Shown: positions 23,052 to 34,551, counted from the stretch's first letter. The stretch is DNA of 64,000 nt from Selaginella moellendorffii (GCF_000143415.4 NW_003314409.1:62001-126000); one strand, 5' to 3'. Made by a program: numbers and translations. Notes: generated by a model from the letters alone, not told the origin.

Positions 23052-23270
23052 TGTTAAATGCCAATTTTGACCATGTGATCAACATCAATCAAAGGGAGGC
23101 TCAAGGGTTTATGAAGGCATGTGAGGGTAAAGAACTTAACCTACCTTAGGTGGCGGTGTAAAGGAGCTTTTGAGGTAGTTCTGGGGTGGTTGGAAAGTGA
23201 GGAACCTCAAGAGGAAGCATAATTTAGTTTAAGAAGATTAAATTGTTGACTTTTCATGCCATGTCATAAT
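23052..23270 (+). repeat. Right LTR of element A
   Basis: Starts TGTTAAATGCC immediately after a polypurine tract, and aligns in order with 10964-11141. The end is uncertain within a few bases. Confidence 0.7.
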
Positions 23271-23284
23271 ATAATTGTTGTTCA

Positions 23285-23620
23285 TGATGTGAGGAATGTC
23301 ATGGATGGGGACATAACACTGGAACTTGTGCCAAATGTCAATAATATACTAAAAAATATTCTTATGCTCTTTTGACATTTATGGATAATAGGCATTCTAT
23401 TTCTTGTGCTTCTCTATCACCAACAAATAACAAAAGCCCTCCTATTCTCTCTCCTCTACTCTCTTTCATAACATGCAATATAGAATTAATGGAGGATGAG
23501 TAGTTTATGTTTGTTTTTGCTGGAGTTGTAAATAGTATAAATGCGATGATCTTGGTGGACTTTGGCTTAGCAATTTCCTCTATTCAGTGTTTAATTGTTT
23601 GAAGTTTCATTATAACAAGT
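23285..23620 (+). pseudogene. Fragment of another retrotransposon gag-protease
   Basis: A zinc knuckle CEECHGWGHNTGTC (C-x2-C-x4-H-x4-C) starts near 23285. After frame breaks, a stretch at about 23500-23600 reads VNSINAMILVDFGLAISSI, resembling a retropepsin active-site region with Phe-Gly instead of Ser/Thr-Gly. It is a relic and not contiguous with element A. Confidence 0.55.
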
Positions 23621-23831
23621 CTCTTGTACTTGACCTTTATGACTTGTGTTTACTAATCCAGTATAGATATTATGTAAGATGGATTATCTTCTTCTTCTTA
23701 GCCGTGATCTCCAAGCTAGATTGGAATGTTCTTTCTCCGTCCAGGATTCTCAAGAGCTGTGGAGGTCGCGCCCGGATTCTTGCAAGGAATACCTCGTGAA
23801 TCGCGAATGCATGTGAGATCCAGCAAAGTTT

Positions 23832-25760
23832 ATGGCATTGCTCTTCCCCAATTTCGTGATTTCCACAGACACCTCAGAGGATTGCTTGCTCTCCTGGGGA
23901 GCACTGCTCAAGAACTGCCAGGATCTGTCACAGGGGAGGCAAATCCACGCCCGCATTGCGCAGAGCGAGCACCGCCGCAACAAATACCTCGCGAATCTGC
24001 TTGTCCAGATGTATGGCAAATGCGGCAGCGTCGATGACGCCCGCGCAATCTTCGAATCCATAGAGAATCCTAAGCTCTTCTCCTCCAACATCATGATCCA
24101 GGCCTACGCACAGGCGAAAGATCTAGATCGAGCGCGCAGAACGTTCGATGGGATGCTCCGGCGAGATGCCTCGACGTGGAACTCGATCGTCACGGCATAT
24201 GCCGACAACGGGCATCTTGATAAAGCGCGAGAGATTTTCGAATTGGCTCCAGAGAAGAACGAGATCTCTTGGAATGTGATGATCACGCTTTGCATCCGCA
24301 GTGGAAAGATAGCTTCTGCCAAGGATTTGTTTGATCGGATGCCCGTGAAGACGATCGTTGCGCAGACTGCCCTCGTCACAGCATTTGCCAGGAAAGGGCA
24401 TGTGGAAGAAGCCGAGGCTTTGTTTGAGAACATAAAGGAGGAGCGCGATGTAGTGGCGTGGACGGCCATGATCCAAGCTTATGTCGCGAATGGGGATCTT
24501 GAGAAGGCCAAGGCTTTGTTCACGCGAATGCCCGAAAGGAATGTTGTGACGTGGTCGTCTATGATACAAGGCCATGTCCAAGAGGGGCAAATGGAGGAGG
24601 CCAGATACCTCTTCGAAAAGATGCCGCAGAGGACGGTGGTGTCTTGGACGACCATGGTGGGGGGATATTCACAAAGAGGTAATATTCGTGAGGCCGAGAA
24701 TCTCTTTGAAAAAATGCCCAACAAGGATATCGTGGCCTGGAACTGTATGATCACTGCTTATGGCCAAAATAGCGATCCTGACGCTGCTAGAAACGTGTTC
24801 GAGATGATGCCTCGGCCGAGAAACATCGTGTCTTATAACGCTTTGATCTCGGCTTACATCCAAAACAATTGCCTCGAGGAAGCGAGTGCACTGTTTGAAG
24901 GGATGGAAGAGCGAGACGTTGTGTCTTGGAATCTCCTCTTGAATGGGTATGCCCAGAGAGGGTATGTTGAGGAATCCAAGAGCATCTTTGATCGGATGAG
25001 TGAGAGGGATAGAGATGTAGCGACATACAACTGTATGATTGACGCATATGCCCAACAAGGGTATCTTGTGAATGCCAAGGAGTTGTTTGATACCATGCCA
25101 GAGCGAGACTTGATATCCTGGAACACGATCGAGAAGGCCTTTGCTAGCAACGGACATGTATACGAAGCCAAGTTGATACTCTATGGGATGCCCAAGCAGG
25201 ACATAGTTTCATGGACGTCCATGGTGGCGGCATATGCCCAGCGAGGCCATATGGTTGAAGCGCGGAAGTTCTTCAGCACAATGCCCCAAAGGGACTTGGT
25301 ATCGTGGAATGCGATTGTTGCAGCGCATGCCCAGTGCGGACACAGCGCTAGGGCCATGGAGCTTTTCAAATGCATGGCCGTGGAGGGGATCAGCTCCAAC
25401 GACATTGCGTTCATGAGCATTCTCGCTGCTTGCAGCCACGTTGGGAAGCTGGAGCAAGGCTGGAGCCTGTTCGTGTCGATGCAAAACGACTTTGGATTGA
25501 ACCCATCACGGGTTCACTACTCGTGCATGGTAGACATCCTCGCGCGCTCCGGGAAGCTGCAAGCTGCCGAGGAGCTCATCGCCACCATGCCGTTTGTGCC
25601 GGATCTCGTGGCCTGGGACACGCTTCTTGCTGCTTGCAAAGTCCAGAGGGATGCCCGAGGAGCGGCCCAGGCAGCCGAGGTTGCCACGGACTTGTCCGAG
25701 GAGAGCTCGGCTCCATACGTGCTCATCTCTGATATCCAACGAAACACTTCGCTATATTAG
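23832..25760 (+). CDS. PPR protein, 642 aa, S-motif array with truncated E1 motif
   Basis: Intronless pentatricopeptide protein. After about 30 N-terminal residues and a LLKNCQDLSQGRQIH motif, nearly the whole protein is 31-residue S motifs of the form (D/N)xxxWNxMIxAYAxxGxxxxAxxxFxxMP, about 17 in number. This SS-type array is common in lycophytes. The C terminus has an E1-like motif (AWDTLLAACKVQRD) but stops after PYVLISDI, so the E2 and DYW parts are missing. It would bind organelle RNA and may need a separate DYW protein in trans. The ATG at 23832 is the first in frame. A decayed copy of residues 75-310 lies at 41.54-42.14 kb. Confidence 0.92.
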   Translation: MALLFPNFVISTDTSEDCLLSWGALLKNCQDLSQGRQIHARIAQSEHRRNKYLANLLVQMYGKCGSVDDARAIFESIENPKLFSSNIMIQAYAQAKDLDRARRTFDGMLRRDASTWNSIVTAYADNGHLDKAREIFELAPEKNEISWNVMITLCIRSGKIASAKDLFDRMPVKTIVAQTALVTAFARKGHVEEAEALFENIKEERDVVAWTAMIQAYVANGDLEKAKALFTRMPERNVVTWSSMIQGHVQEGQMEEARYLFEKMPQRTVVSWTTMVGGYSQRGNIREAENLFEKMPNKDIVAWNCMITAYGQNSDPDAARNVFEMMPRPRNIVSYNALISAYIQNNCLEEASALFEGMEERDVVSWNLLLNGYAQRGYVEESKSIFDRMSERDRDVATYNCMIDAYAQQGYLVNAKELFDTMPERDLISWNTIEKAFASNGHVYEAKLILYGMPKQDIVSWTSMVAAYAQRGHMVEARKFFSTMPQRDLVSWNAIVAAHAQCGHSARAMELFKCMAVEGISSNDIAFMSILAACSHVGKLEQGWSLFVSMQNDFGLNPSRVHYSCMVDILARSGKLQAAEELIATMPFVPDLVAWDTLLAACKVQRDARGAAQAAEVATDLSEESSAPYVLISDIQRNTSLY

Positions 25761-25813
25761 CGGTTCCAAAAGGAGCAAGGAACTTGCAAGGAAACTAAGA
25801 TCTGGAGCTACTT

Positions 25814-26494
25814 CTAGTTCCCTTTCACGACTTGAGCTATGGGCGTGAAGAACTTGACGAGCCTGTCCACGGTCTCGGCCTCCAACCGGAACGTCTTCTC
25901 AAGAACTTCATCCGCGATGCCACTCCCAAACATGGACAAGGATATGATCTGAAATCCCGGCTTCTCGCTGTTGAGCACCGCCAGCGCCGACGCTCTCCCG
26001 CGTCCAACGTTGAGCTGCCAGTGGATGAGACCCCTCGGGAAGATCATCACCTCCCCCGCGTGGTACACTCGCGCGAATACCCGGTTACCCGCGTCCACAA
26101 ACCCCGCATACAAGTCCCCGTGGAGGATATACACGAACTCGGAGGCCCGAGGATGTGTGTGAGGGGAGATGAGCCCGCGCTCCACAAAGTCGAGCTGGGC
26201 GAAGGAGAAACCTTGCGTGTGGAGTCCCGGGAACGTGTTCACGTCGCCTGGAGTGGCGATCGCTCCGGACGTGCTCTGGCTGGGATCCAGAGGAGTGAGC
26301 AACCCGCTGAAGACGAAGTCGTCGATCGTCACGTTGGGGTATGGCTTGCACGAGTAGTCGTTGTTGTTGAGCAGCGGACAATACAGGTCCGCGACGCAGA
26401 AGTCATGGAGTGGATCACGATCCGAGCATGAAACTTGCAGTGGCGAGAGGGAGGTCATCAAGAACAAGGCTGCGAAGCAAAACAACGCTGCCAT
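25814..26494 (-). CDS. Germin-like protein, 226 aa
   Basis: Secreted cupin, usually a cell-wall manganese protein; some family members are superoxide dismutases or oxalate oxidases. A signal peptide covers residues 1 to about 23. Cys33 and Cys49 fit the germin disulfide. Cupin box 1 is GLISPHTHPRASEFVYILHG, with metal ligands His112, His114 and Glu119. Box 2 is GEVMIFPRGLIHWQLN, with His158. An N-glycosylation site NVT is at 54-56. The length is normal and the frame intact, so this looks functional. It is the only intact member of a local family whose other members (29.0, 29.4, 42.9 and 50.5 kb) are broken. Confidence 0.95.
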   Translation of the reverse strand: MAALFCFAALFLMTSLSPLQVSCSDRDPLHDFCVADLYCPLLNNNDYSCKPYPNVTIDDFVFSGLLTPLDPSQSTSGAIATPGDVNTFPGLHTQGFSFAQLDFVERGLISPHTHPRASEFVYILHGDLYAGFVDAGNRVFARVYHAGEVMIFPRGLIHWQLNVGRGRASALAVLNSEKPGFQIISLSMFGSGIADEVLEKTFRLEAETVDRLVKFFTPIAQVVKGN

Positions 26495-26523
26495 TTTGTT
26501 GCCGTCGCCAAATCTACGTCCGG

Positions 26524-26529
26524 TTTATA
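26524..26529 (-). promoter_or_regulatory. TATA box of the germin-like gene
   Basis: TATAAA on the minus strand about 30 bp upstream of the ATG at 26494, implying a very short leader. The same motif and flanks are conserved upstream of the partial copy at 29.2 kb. Confidence 0.55.
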
Positions 26530-26639
26530 CAGAACTTGCCGCCATTCACTGCGAGTTAACAAGTAGATCGAAAGATCGCCTCTATGCAAATCGAAAGTTT
26601 TCCTAAGATGAAAGTGGTCGATGGATGTATTATTCTGTT

Positions 26640-27240
26640 ATTGTTCTACAATAAATTTAATCACGACCTTGTGAGTGAGGCACTTCAAGACAATTTGCCG
26701 CTGAATGTCTGGATGCCCAGAAAGGCAATTTGCCTTTTTCTTTAAAAAGACATAGAGATTTAACTTAGAGGTAAGAGTGTTTACAGTTGCCAAGAATCTG
26801 ACTTGGGTTATTGGCTTCACTGAATTGCCTAAAACATTCTTTGGATGATGGGTTTCTATATCAAGATGTCAAGATATTGAATATCAACTCGAGAAACCAC
26901 TGGTTAAACAACTGAAACGAATCCAACTCTGCATGAGTCTCAACTGCCTAGTCAATGAGCTCTTCCAGCTCCACAGGAAGCTTAGTGTAATCATTATTAA
27001 CACTTTGCAACCTAGCATTAGACCAGCCACTACAACTTGCATCCTGACCAACATCCTTGCTCAATTGTTTTTCTTCTTCTGGTTCTCCCTGGGCTCAATC
27101 AATGTTCACTTCTTTCCCACTGAAACAAGCAGCACATACTTGGTTTATATAAAATTGATTCTTCTTTAAGTGGAGAAGAGTTTCAAGCTCAAGCAAATTC
27201 AAATCTTTATTTTAAAGGGACTCCCTACTCCTTTGTGCAA
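26640..27240. other. Intergenic, no supported gene
   Basis: AT-rich. 26600-26680 is duplicated near 29278-29360 (GATGAAAGTGGTCGAT and TTTAATCACGACCTT), marking the flank of the germin tandem duplication. Confidence 0.5.
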
Positions 27241-28150
27241 GTAGTTTTAGTTTTTTTGCCAATATCAAGTCCTAGTTAAGCATAGCTTTTGACATGGTTG
27301 ATGGTGGTTCTATATGTTATTGCTAGGCATTGAGGTCATGGATAATTTTGATCAAAGTATTCTCCTTTAAATTTCATTTTAGATTTTGTTAAGGTTGTTT
27401 CAGGCTTTATCACACTATATTCTTTTAAGTATATTTGTGATGCTTTATTATATTTTGGAATTAAATCACAGTCAATTCTTACATCTCCAAAGCCTCAGAT
27501 TTCTACTGCCTTTACTAATGTTTGAGAGTATCAAAACTTAGTTGGTACACTGATGTACATTAGTAATGTTATTCAGCTAGATATCAAATATATTGTTAAT
27601 TCCTTGAGGCAATACTCACAACTCTGCAAATTATTTATTGGAGGTAAAATTAATTCTTCAATATCTTCAAGGCGCTATTAATCATGGGATCATTTATATT
27701 TGTTTTGTGATATTATCAGGCTAGTGTAGTTGATGACTCTTGTTGATTTACAAGTGGCTCGTGTTTATTTATAAATTTTGGTGTTGTGGCTTGGTTTTCT
27801 AAATGTTAACATTAGATAGCAATACCTTCTACAAAAGCAAAATATGTTTGTAGTTAGTTTAGCCACTCGATAAATCATATGGCTTGATAGATTACTTATT
27901 GACTTGGGACATTTTTTGTCACTCCCCACATCTTTATATTGTGATAATCAATTTACTATTATTTTGGCTAAAGATCTTACTCTTCACTCAAAGTTTAAAC
28001 ATATTAACACTCTATCACTAAGTTTGATTTGAAATACGAAAGAGGAATATCATTATGGCATCAGTTACTACACAATATATGGTGGTTGATAGTTTTACAA
28101 AGCCTTTTTGCGACCTTTATTTTTGAAACATTATGATAGTTTTGACATTG
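27240..28150 (+). pseudogene. Ty1/copia polymerase 3' end, heavily decayed
   Basis: Recognisable copia signatures in order: YQNLVGTLMYISN (the YRSLVGSLMYL block), LILQYLQGAINHGIIY (RYLKGT..HG), VAWFSK, AIPSTKAKYV (ST.EAEY), and VDSFTKPF (AD.LTKP) after many stops. It covers the end of RT and RNase H. Confidence 0.75.
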
Positions 28151-29010
28151 CCACTGTTAATCTTGTGTTTTATCTGGCATTTCTATAAACAATAGATATT
28201 GTTTATAGAAAATGTAAAGTAGTAGTTATTAGAGATTAGATGACTAACTTTCCCCTATTATGTATTAGGGATTCAGTTTAATAACACCTTGCAGCAGTTG
28301 CTATTTTGGTTTTGTGAAATATGCAATAATCATTGATCTATTTGATTACTTATTATGTAAGACAACTTCTATAAATTATCTTTAACTTGTTTCCTTTCTT
28401 AAGTCTCATCCTTCACCGGATTCACTGTCAACCTGTTCCTCTCTCTATTCCTTAGCCTCAAAAGATGCTGCCAATTGACAAATAGATCACAAGGGGAAAG
28501 CCACATAGTTAATATATAAATTCACCCATGGGTTGAAGTGTTTATGAGTGTTTTAAACATGTGATCTTAGCAGGAAACTTTGCATGTAGATTCCGAAGCG
28601 TGGTTGTGTGTCCAAGGGTGTCAAAATCGAAGACATGTGAGGGCGCATTTCTAAGAGAGTTTGGTCTTGTGAGAGGATGTGCAAGGAATTCCTATGCCAT
28701 GACATGACACTCTTGCTGAGGGGAAGATGGTGTTGTCTTGCAGCATGCTGGGGAAACTCAATGACCCCAAGAGAGAGAGAGAGTATAAGAGGCAGAGTCT
28801 AGAAGAACCTGAACATGATGTTTCCTGGCTAAAGGCCTCTACAAGCATTTACAACAGGCTTGCCTACACACCTTCATGGCTGTTCTGTAGTTGCATGCGT
28901 GCTGACTAACCATAATTTTGGCCAAAGCTTTCGCAAAGCCCGGAGACCAGATGGAGACACATGGACCAGTCATGATGGGTTCAATTGTTCGACCAGCAAT
29001 TGAACGAGCA
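28151..29010. other. Intergenic, no supported gene
   Basis: No convincing frame. A (GA)n run lies at 28771-28782. Short frames at 28651-28909 on both strands are unremarkable. Confidence 0.5.
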
Positions 29011-29191
29011 AGCCGCTGAAAACGAAGTCGTCGATCGCCACGTTGGGGTATGGTTTGCACGAGTAGTTGTTGTTGGTGAGAAGCGGACAATGCAGGTCCG
29101 CAACGCAAAAGACATGCGATCCTAGCATGAAACTTGCTGTGGCGAGAGTGAGCATCAAGAACAAAGCTGCGAAGCAAAATAACCCTGCCAT
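29011..29191 (-). pseudogene. Germin-like N-terminal fragment
   Basis: From an ATG at 29191 the frame gives a germin-like signal peptide and then FCVADLHCPLLTNNNYSCKP and DDFVFSGLL. It breaks into unrelated sequence at about 29010, before both cupin boxes. The upstream 90 bp are very like those of the intact gene at 26494-26590, including the TATA region, so promoter and 5' coding part were duplicated together. Confidence 0.85.
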
Positions 29192-29349
29192 TTTTCTGCC
29201 GAGCACCAAGTCTACGTCCGCAGTTTATACAGAACTTGCCGCCATTCACTGCGAATTAACAAGTAGATCAAAAGATTAAGATGAAAGTGGTCGATTAAAA
29301 CTAGATTCCATTTGAGTAACATTGTGTTATTGCTCTACAATGAATTTAA

Positions 29350-30021
29350 TCACGACCTTACTGTTCCTCGGATGAATTCAGCCATGGGAACAAACTCTTC
29401 GACAAGCCTGTGCACAGTCTGAGCGTCCAGCCGAAATGCCTTTTGGAGAACTTCTTCCGTGACACTACTCCCGAACATGGACGGAGCTATGGTCTGAAAC
29501 CCGGGCTTCTCGCTGTTAGCACTGCAAAAGCCGACGCTGAACCCTCTCCCACATTGAGCTGCCAGTGGATGAGACCCCTCGGGAAGATCATCACCTCGCC
29601 CTTGGAGTAAACTCTCGCAAACGCCCTGTTGGCTGTGTCGATGAATCCAGTGTACAAGCGACCCAGGGTGATTTAGACGAACTCGGAGGCGCGAGGATGC
29701 GTGTGAGGCGGAATGAGGCCACCCTCCACAAAGTCGAGCCGAGCAAACGATGGAGTCCTGGAAAAGTCTCGACGAAGGCTGGAGTGACGCTGGTGCCCGC
29801 GGGGCCCAGGCTGGGGTCGGCAGGAGTGAGCAAGCCGCTGAAGACGAAGTCGTCGATCGTCACGTTGGCATACGGCTTGCAGGGATACTCGTTGCAGGGA
29901 TACGCGGATGGTCGAGGTCTGCCACACAAAAGTCTCAGACAAGATCGGGATCGGAAGACAAAGCTTGTAGAGTAGACATAGACGCGTACAAGACTGCCAA
30001 ACAAAACAAGAAAGTCGCCAT
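29350..30021 (-). pseudogene. Germin-like pseudogene, near full length
   Basis: ATG at 30021, stop at about 29350. Signal peptide, DFCVADL, DDFVFSGLL, box 1 (HTHPRASEFV) and box 2 (GEVMIFPRGLIHWQLN) are all recognisable. There is an in-frame TGA before DFCVADL, frameshifts, and a TAA right after SEFV in box 1. It is a tandem relative of the 25814-26494 gene. Confidence 0.85.
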
Positions 30022-30372
30022 ATGGCTATGTCGCTGGATTTGGAGGGGATCAAACTACATAACTTTGCAGGGTCCAAGGTCCAGAATATAATGCAGCTTC
30101 GAAAAGCAGACGTGCTGCCACGTTGCTCCCAACTTTAGCATGCAAACGTTTTTTTGCTTTCTCATTGGCTTTTAACCTCTGCCTCGCGGCAAAGAGGCCG
30201 AGGATCTTTTGTTGAGTATGCCAACATTTCTTTTACAGCATGTAAAAGTCACGGGAGATGAATCCGTTATTCCACGATGCCTGGTTTGCATCGTAAGACG
30301 GATCGAGAGACCTCGATCCTTGCAAATTGATCGACGACAGTAGTAGAAGTGATCCTAGAAAATTAGCATTAT
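30022..30372. other. Flank of the transposon, no gene seen
   Basis: No supported frame. CATTAT at 30367-30372 repeats at 40959-40964 and may be a target-site duplication. Confidence 0.4.
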
Positions 30373-30374
30373 GC

Positions 30375-30394
30375 TCTATTTCGTTAAAGTGGGA
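30375..30394 (+). repeat. Left terminal inverted repeat
   Basis: TCTATTTCGTTAAAGTGGGA. Exact inverse of 40935-40954, and also present at about 1368-1387 in the partial copy. Confidence 0.85.
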
Positions 30395-31030
30395 TTTATT
30401 CAGTAAAATGGGACTAGGTACAAATTTTCAAGTATTTGAAAATGACGTGAAATTATATGTTTTTTGTCCAGGGGCTAGACATATCTGGGGCATGGTGACT
30501 AGCGCGGTGACTTTATGTCCAGACTGAGTCCATCTGGTTGTATAATAAATCTCATTGTCAAGGTGAACAAGCCGAATCTGAAGCTAAAGAAGAGCGATGG
30601 CATGCGCGCACACACTATTTGTTTGTTCATTGAGCGTGTGGTGAGCTTTCCAAGATGAACGTCAATCCTATTAGCCAGACATATAACTTAATGGTGAGAA
30701 CATTTAGATATTATTCAATGTTATCTTTTTCTAACGAATCTAATTGTGAAGGTGTAGCAAGAGGCATTGCTAGTCTGGAGAAGTCATTTAACTCATTTGA
30801 CCCTTAGTGTATTTTCATGAAACTAAATAACATTCATATTATTAAGGAATTTCTCTAGTACCTTTTTTTTACGACATAGAGGCTTGCATTTCTTTCAAAG
30901 GTGATTTAGTAAAAGGCCTGAGGGCACATGCCATTCTATTTCTCAGACCGGTATTAAGATATACTAGTGCAAAGGGAAAAAGGTATTTGGTGATCAAGTA
31001 AATGGCATGAGGGCACACGCCATTATAAGC

Positions 31031-31304
31031 CTAAGCGCTAGTGGACACCTCCTTTTTGGTACTCTCAGCGGTACTATCATCCTTCTCCGGGTCAGTTGTT
31101 TTGCTTTGGATTGTTGTCTCTGACGTTACTGGAGCGTTCTCGATAGTTGTTAATGTTGCCGTTTGTTCAGAAAAATGATCACCTGGAGTATAGTACGGGG
31201 AGTTTGGAAGACTTATATATTCTACATCTTCACCTATCTCCTTCTTCGTCTCCTTTTCTGCCTCACTTACAGATTTTGTGCTTGCCATGAGAACGCTCTT
31301 CACC
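31031..31304 (-). CDS. Terminal exon of the transposon's smaller gene
   Basis: Identical to 458-731 in the partial copy. Begins after an ATTTTAG acceptor and ends with TAG. It encodes a Ser/Thr/Lys/Glu-rich tail without a known domain. How it is spliced to the exons at 31.99-32.51 kb is not resolved; short palindrome-bearing introns and possibly small exons lie between. Confidence 0.5.
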
Positions 31305-31998
31305 CTAAAATATGGAGTTCGTTGTGTTATAAAAGGAAACCAACACACACGCTGCAAGGGAATGATGGTACATAAAGCACGTAAGCCCACAATATGGGTT
31401 TATGTGCCATTAATATAGGCCACACGCCATATTATTAGATTTATGCACGTGTGATTGGTAAATGCATATGTCACATCATCTTTGTTTTACCTCACACACT
31501 ATATCAGGCCTAATGAACCATATCACATGTGCGCACATGCTATATATATGGAGAAGTATTATGCAAGGATAGAAATTCAATGCATGATTGTGGAGAGCAA
31601 TGGCATGAAGCCACATGCTAAATAACATTTTAGATAAAGAATTAAAATAAAAACATGCAAACAGTACTAAGTGGACCAAGACTTAGAAGTGCACAATTGA
31701 ATGAGGTATTTCTAATAAATACTTCACTCACCTCATATAGGAATGGCTACCACTCTCAAATGGCGTATCGCCTCATGCCATCACCTCGCAATTTGTTATA
31801 ACAATCCGATGAATTCATATTCGGCTTGTTCACCTTGAACTTTAAGTAAGATTTGCTAGAACAACTAAGAATTTATACTTGTTATTTGTATCATCTCACC
31901 TAGGAATGGCGTAAGGCCACATGCCATCACGCCTCCTCTGATTCAGATTCGGATTGTTCACCTTGAAATAAAATACATTAGAAACTTAGTAAAGGAAT

Positions 31999-32511
31999 AT
32001 TCATGAATCTCACCTTGAACCCGGGTTATGAATGCTCTTGCTGCATCTCTTGCATGGTCTGGCAAGGTGATGGTGGCACTCTGCTTCCGCATCCAACCAT
32101 GCACAACATTATCCACCGATATGCTCATGCTGGGATCCCTTGGATTCAGCACCCATCTCTTTTCTAGGCAATCGTTCGTATATCCGGAACTTGGCTTGAA
32201 CCACTCCACAGTTACATTGAAGGAGTTAGTTTCCGCGTCCTCCTCTGCATCAGTGATGTAGCGCCCCACCCATATCATTTGTTTTTCATTACTGGGTCTG
32301 ACAAGCACGACCATTCCTTTGCAGACCTGTACTGGATTGAATGCTGAATCCGGCTTCTTGTTCCTCGGCCCACAATAGTGATCCTCAACATCATTACTGC
32401 AAGCCTTTGACAGTGTATAACAAAGTTCCGATCCATAGACACAAGGGTCCCTTTTGCAACTCTCTTCCCACCATTCAAAATGTAAACCTTTTCCCCAACC
32501 CTGAAGGCCAT
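31999..32511 (-). CDS. Main exon region of the transposon's smaller gene
   Basis: Reading minus, an acceptor CTTTCAG precedes ATGGCCTTC at 32511. The product begins RVGEKVYILNGGKRVAKGTL. After a one-base frame change near 32405 it continues CKGMVVLVRP, KQMIWVGRY and NVTVEWFKPSSGY to a possible donor GTGAGATTC near 32015. VG..V......VAKGTL.S.D loosely recalls the C-terminal domain of some plant En/Spm-type (Transposase_24) proteins. WVGRY...V.WF is reminiscent of chromatin-reader or element-borne modules. Neither likeness is firm. The frame change could be an unrecognised splice, a sequencing error or a mutation. Confidence 0.5.
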
Positions 32512-32876
32512 TCTGAAAGTGCAGAAAAGAAGTTAAGACCATACAAAAAATGATTGGAGAATGGCCTAAATCATAACATACCAAACAACCTCAATAGCAT
32601 GAGGCCACATGCCATTATTCAAACAGGCTATTGACACCCACGTGAAATTTCGCATTCACAAAATTGGCATGAGCCCTCATGCCATCTTGATATACACACA
32701 GCTGCAGGCAAGTAAAAACATACATGACAATACGCTAGCCATGAAATTGCAAGGGCCCAAGATGGCATGTGGCCTCATGCCATTTCTAAATGTGGTCCTA
32801 AGCCATTCCATGGTGAACATACCAGGAAGCACAAGTGCCGAATATCAAGAGGAAGCGGTAGCCACACCAAAGACAG

Positions 32877-32985
32877 TGCCGCTCGCAACACCGCAACTAC
32901 TCGTAGCGCCGCTCGCAACACCGCAACTGCTCGTAGCGCCGCTCGCACAAACTGCCACTCGCATAAACTGCCGCTCGCAATGGCG
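32877..32985 (-). repeat. CTCGCAACACCGC-type tandem repeats upstream of the smaller gene
   Basis: Imperfect repeats of GCCGCTCGCAACACCGCAAC. They lie in the presumed 5' region of the minus-strand gene and mirror the CTCGC-rich repeats at 34552-34735 ahead of the plus-strand gene. Confidence 0.75.
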
Positions 32986-33089
32986 CTCGCAATGCCGCAA
33001 CCGCTCGTAGACGCATAAACCACAGCCCACAACGCCGCTTACACAAACAGCGCTCACTGCGCTCAGCGGAACCAAGAACACGGCGCACA

Positions 33090-34550
33090 AAAATGATAGA
33101 CCTAGGAATGAGTTCGAGAATTCAAAAATAACACACGCTTGAACGTCACATCAAATCCTCTGACAAACCAGATCTTATGATTCCTCTGACAAATTTCAAA
33201 CTGAGTAGCTTCTAGACTTTGCTGTCGGAGGTTGAACTTTGTCACATCATGTCCTTGCCTCGATCCAGCTGTGCCATGTCAGTGATTCGAACTTTGCCAT
33301 GCCATGTCAGCGATCCGCGCCAAGATTATTCGCCGTGTAAAGGAATAATTATACTGTGTGTGTCCGTCCATTTATGGCAATATAAGACCACACGCCATTC
33401 AAAGAATAATGCTCGACATAAGGCCACACGCCATTCAAAGAATAATGCTAGTCGAGCATTTTTTGGTGCATTTTTGGGTTCAAAATTGCATGAGCCCACA
33501 CGCTATAAAGTTTACCTGTACCAAAAATAGAAACAGCTTTATTTACTTGGGAATTTAAGTGGTTGAGGCATTTTTAAACTTACAAACACATGCCCTACTT
33601 ACATTCCTTTGGTTGCTTAAAATTCAAAAATATTATAAACCTTTCTTTTTGCATTTTCAATGTTTTCAATTATGGTTTTTGATTTTCGTAGGACCAGCCT
33701 AGTAATCTATTTGCATCCCGTCATGTTTGTAGCTAGCTTTCGTTTGTCCCCTTCGCTAGCCTGAGATACATCTGCTCGGCATCTGCCTCTTACAGCATTT
33801 GCCCAGAAAGGGCATCTTTCTTCACGCAGCATTTGCCACATGTTTAGGGTTTAGGGTTTAGGGTTTAGCAATTCAGTAGCTTGATAAACATGCAAATACA
33901 GAACTTGATGCAAAATCCTTTGATATGTCACAATGCCCCTAGGACCATAAACACATTTCAATAGAGAGGGTCCTTTCATTTCATAACTTCTTACGTAGAT
34001 CTTGGTGAAACCAGAGTTAGTGAAGTTAGTTTCTTGTGATCCCGCATCTGATTGTGATGTCCCTTTGCAGTTTCGATGGAAAGGTCAATGCACACCAAAC
34101 TGTAAAATCTTGGAGCAAAATCACGGTCGGATTTATGGCAAATGCCCCTGAAACATTGTAAGGCTCGTGTGGTCTCATGTGGTGTCCGATCGAGATGCTT
34201 CTTTGCAAAGTCAGCTACTGGGCAGTGTTTCCGACGCCGCGGAGTCTTATTTAGCTGAACATCTGCCATTTTTGGAAATACAAGATGCTTTGGAATATCC
34301 AATCATGCATGGTATAAATATAGCGAGGGTATTAAATGATATCCCAATCATGATCTTTCTTTTGGATTTCGCGTGAATGCAGTCCGAGGAATGATGACGT
34401 TGCGGATTTCTTTTGGATTTTGCGTGCTTGCATGCGCGCGGCAATCCAGAAATTAATGGTGGCGCCCAAGTCCGAGGAATGATGACGTGGCGGGATTACC
34501 AACCGTTGTGACATTTCGCGCGTGTGAGGTTAGGTTTTGCATTTTGCTTT
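33090..34550. promoter_or_regulatory. Divergent intergenic region of the transposon
   Basis: Lies between the 5' ends of the two divergent genes. It holds telomere-type repeats (33843-33870), a repeated stretch with GCCATGTCAG and GATTCGAAC near 33260-33320, and weak palindromes. No coding frame is supported. It probably contains both promoters. Confidence 0.5.
33843..33870 (+). repeat. Interstitial telomere-type repeat (TTTAGGG)n
   Basis: Almost four units of TTTAGGG, the plant telomere repeat, located midway between the two divergent transposon genes. Short telo-boxes are common in plant promoters; this is longer than usual. Confidence 0.9.
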
Positions 34551-34551
34551 G

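Larger units (their letters stand above)
10964..23270 (+). mobile_element. Ty3/gypsy LTR element A, degenerate, split by element B
   Basis: Degenerate gag, protease, reverse transcriptase, RNase H and integrase pieces are read left to right, with short similar LTRs at both ends (10964-11141 and about 23052-23270). The coding region stops inside RNase H at 13910 and resumes at 21461, where chromovirus B (13916-21455) is inserted. Many stops and frameshifts make it non-autonomous. A polypurine tract (GAGGGAAGAAT) precedes the right LTR. Sequence after the left LTR at 11143 looks like a decayed initiator-Met primer-binding site. Confidence 0.85.

Noticed and set aside
31999-32584. Calling the minus-strand transposon product a transposase
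   Set aside because: The likeness to the Transposase_24-type C terminus (VAKGTL.S.D) is short and no catalytic DDE triad can be seen.
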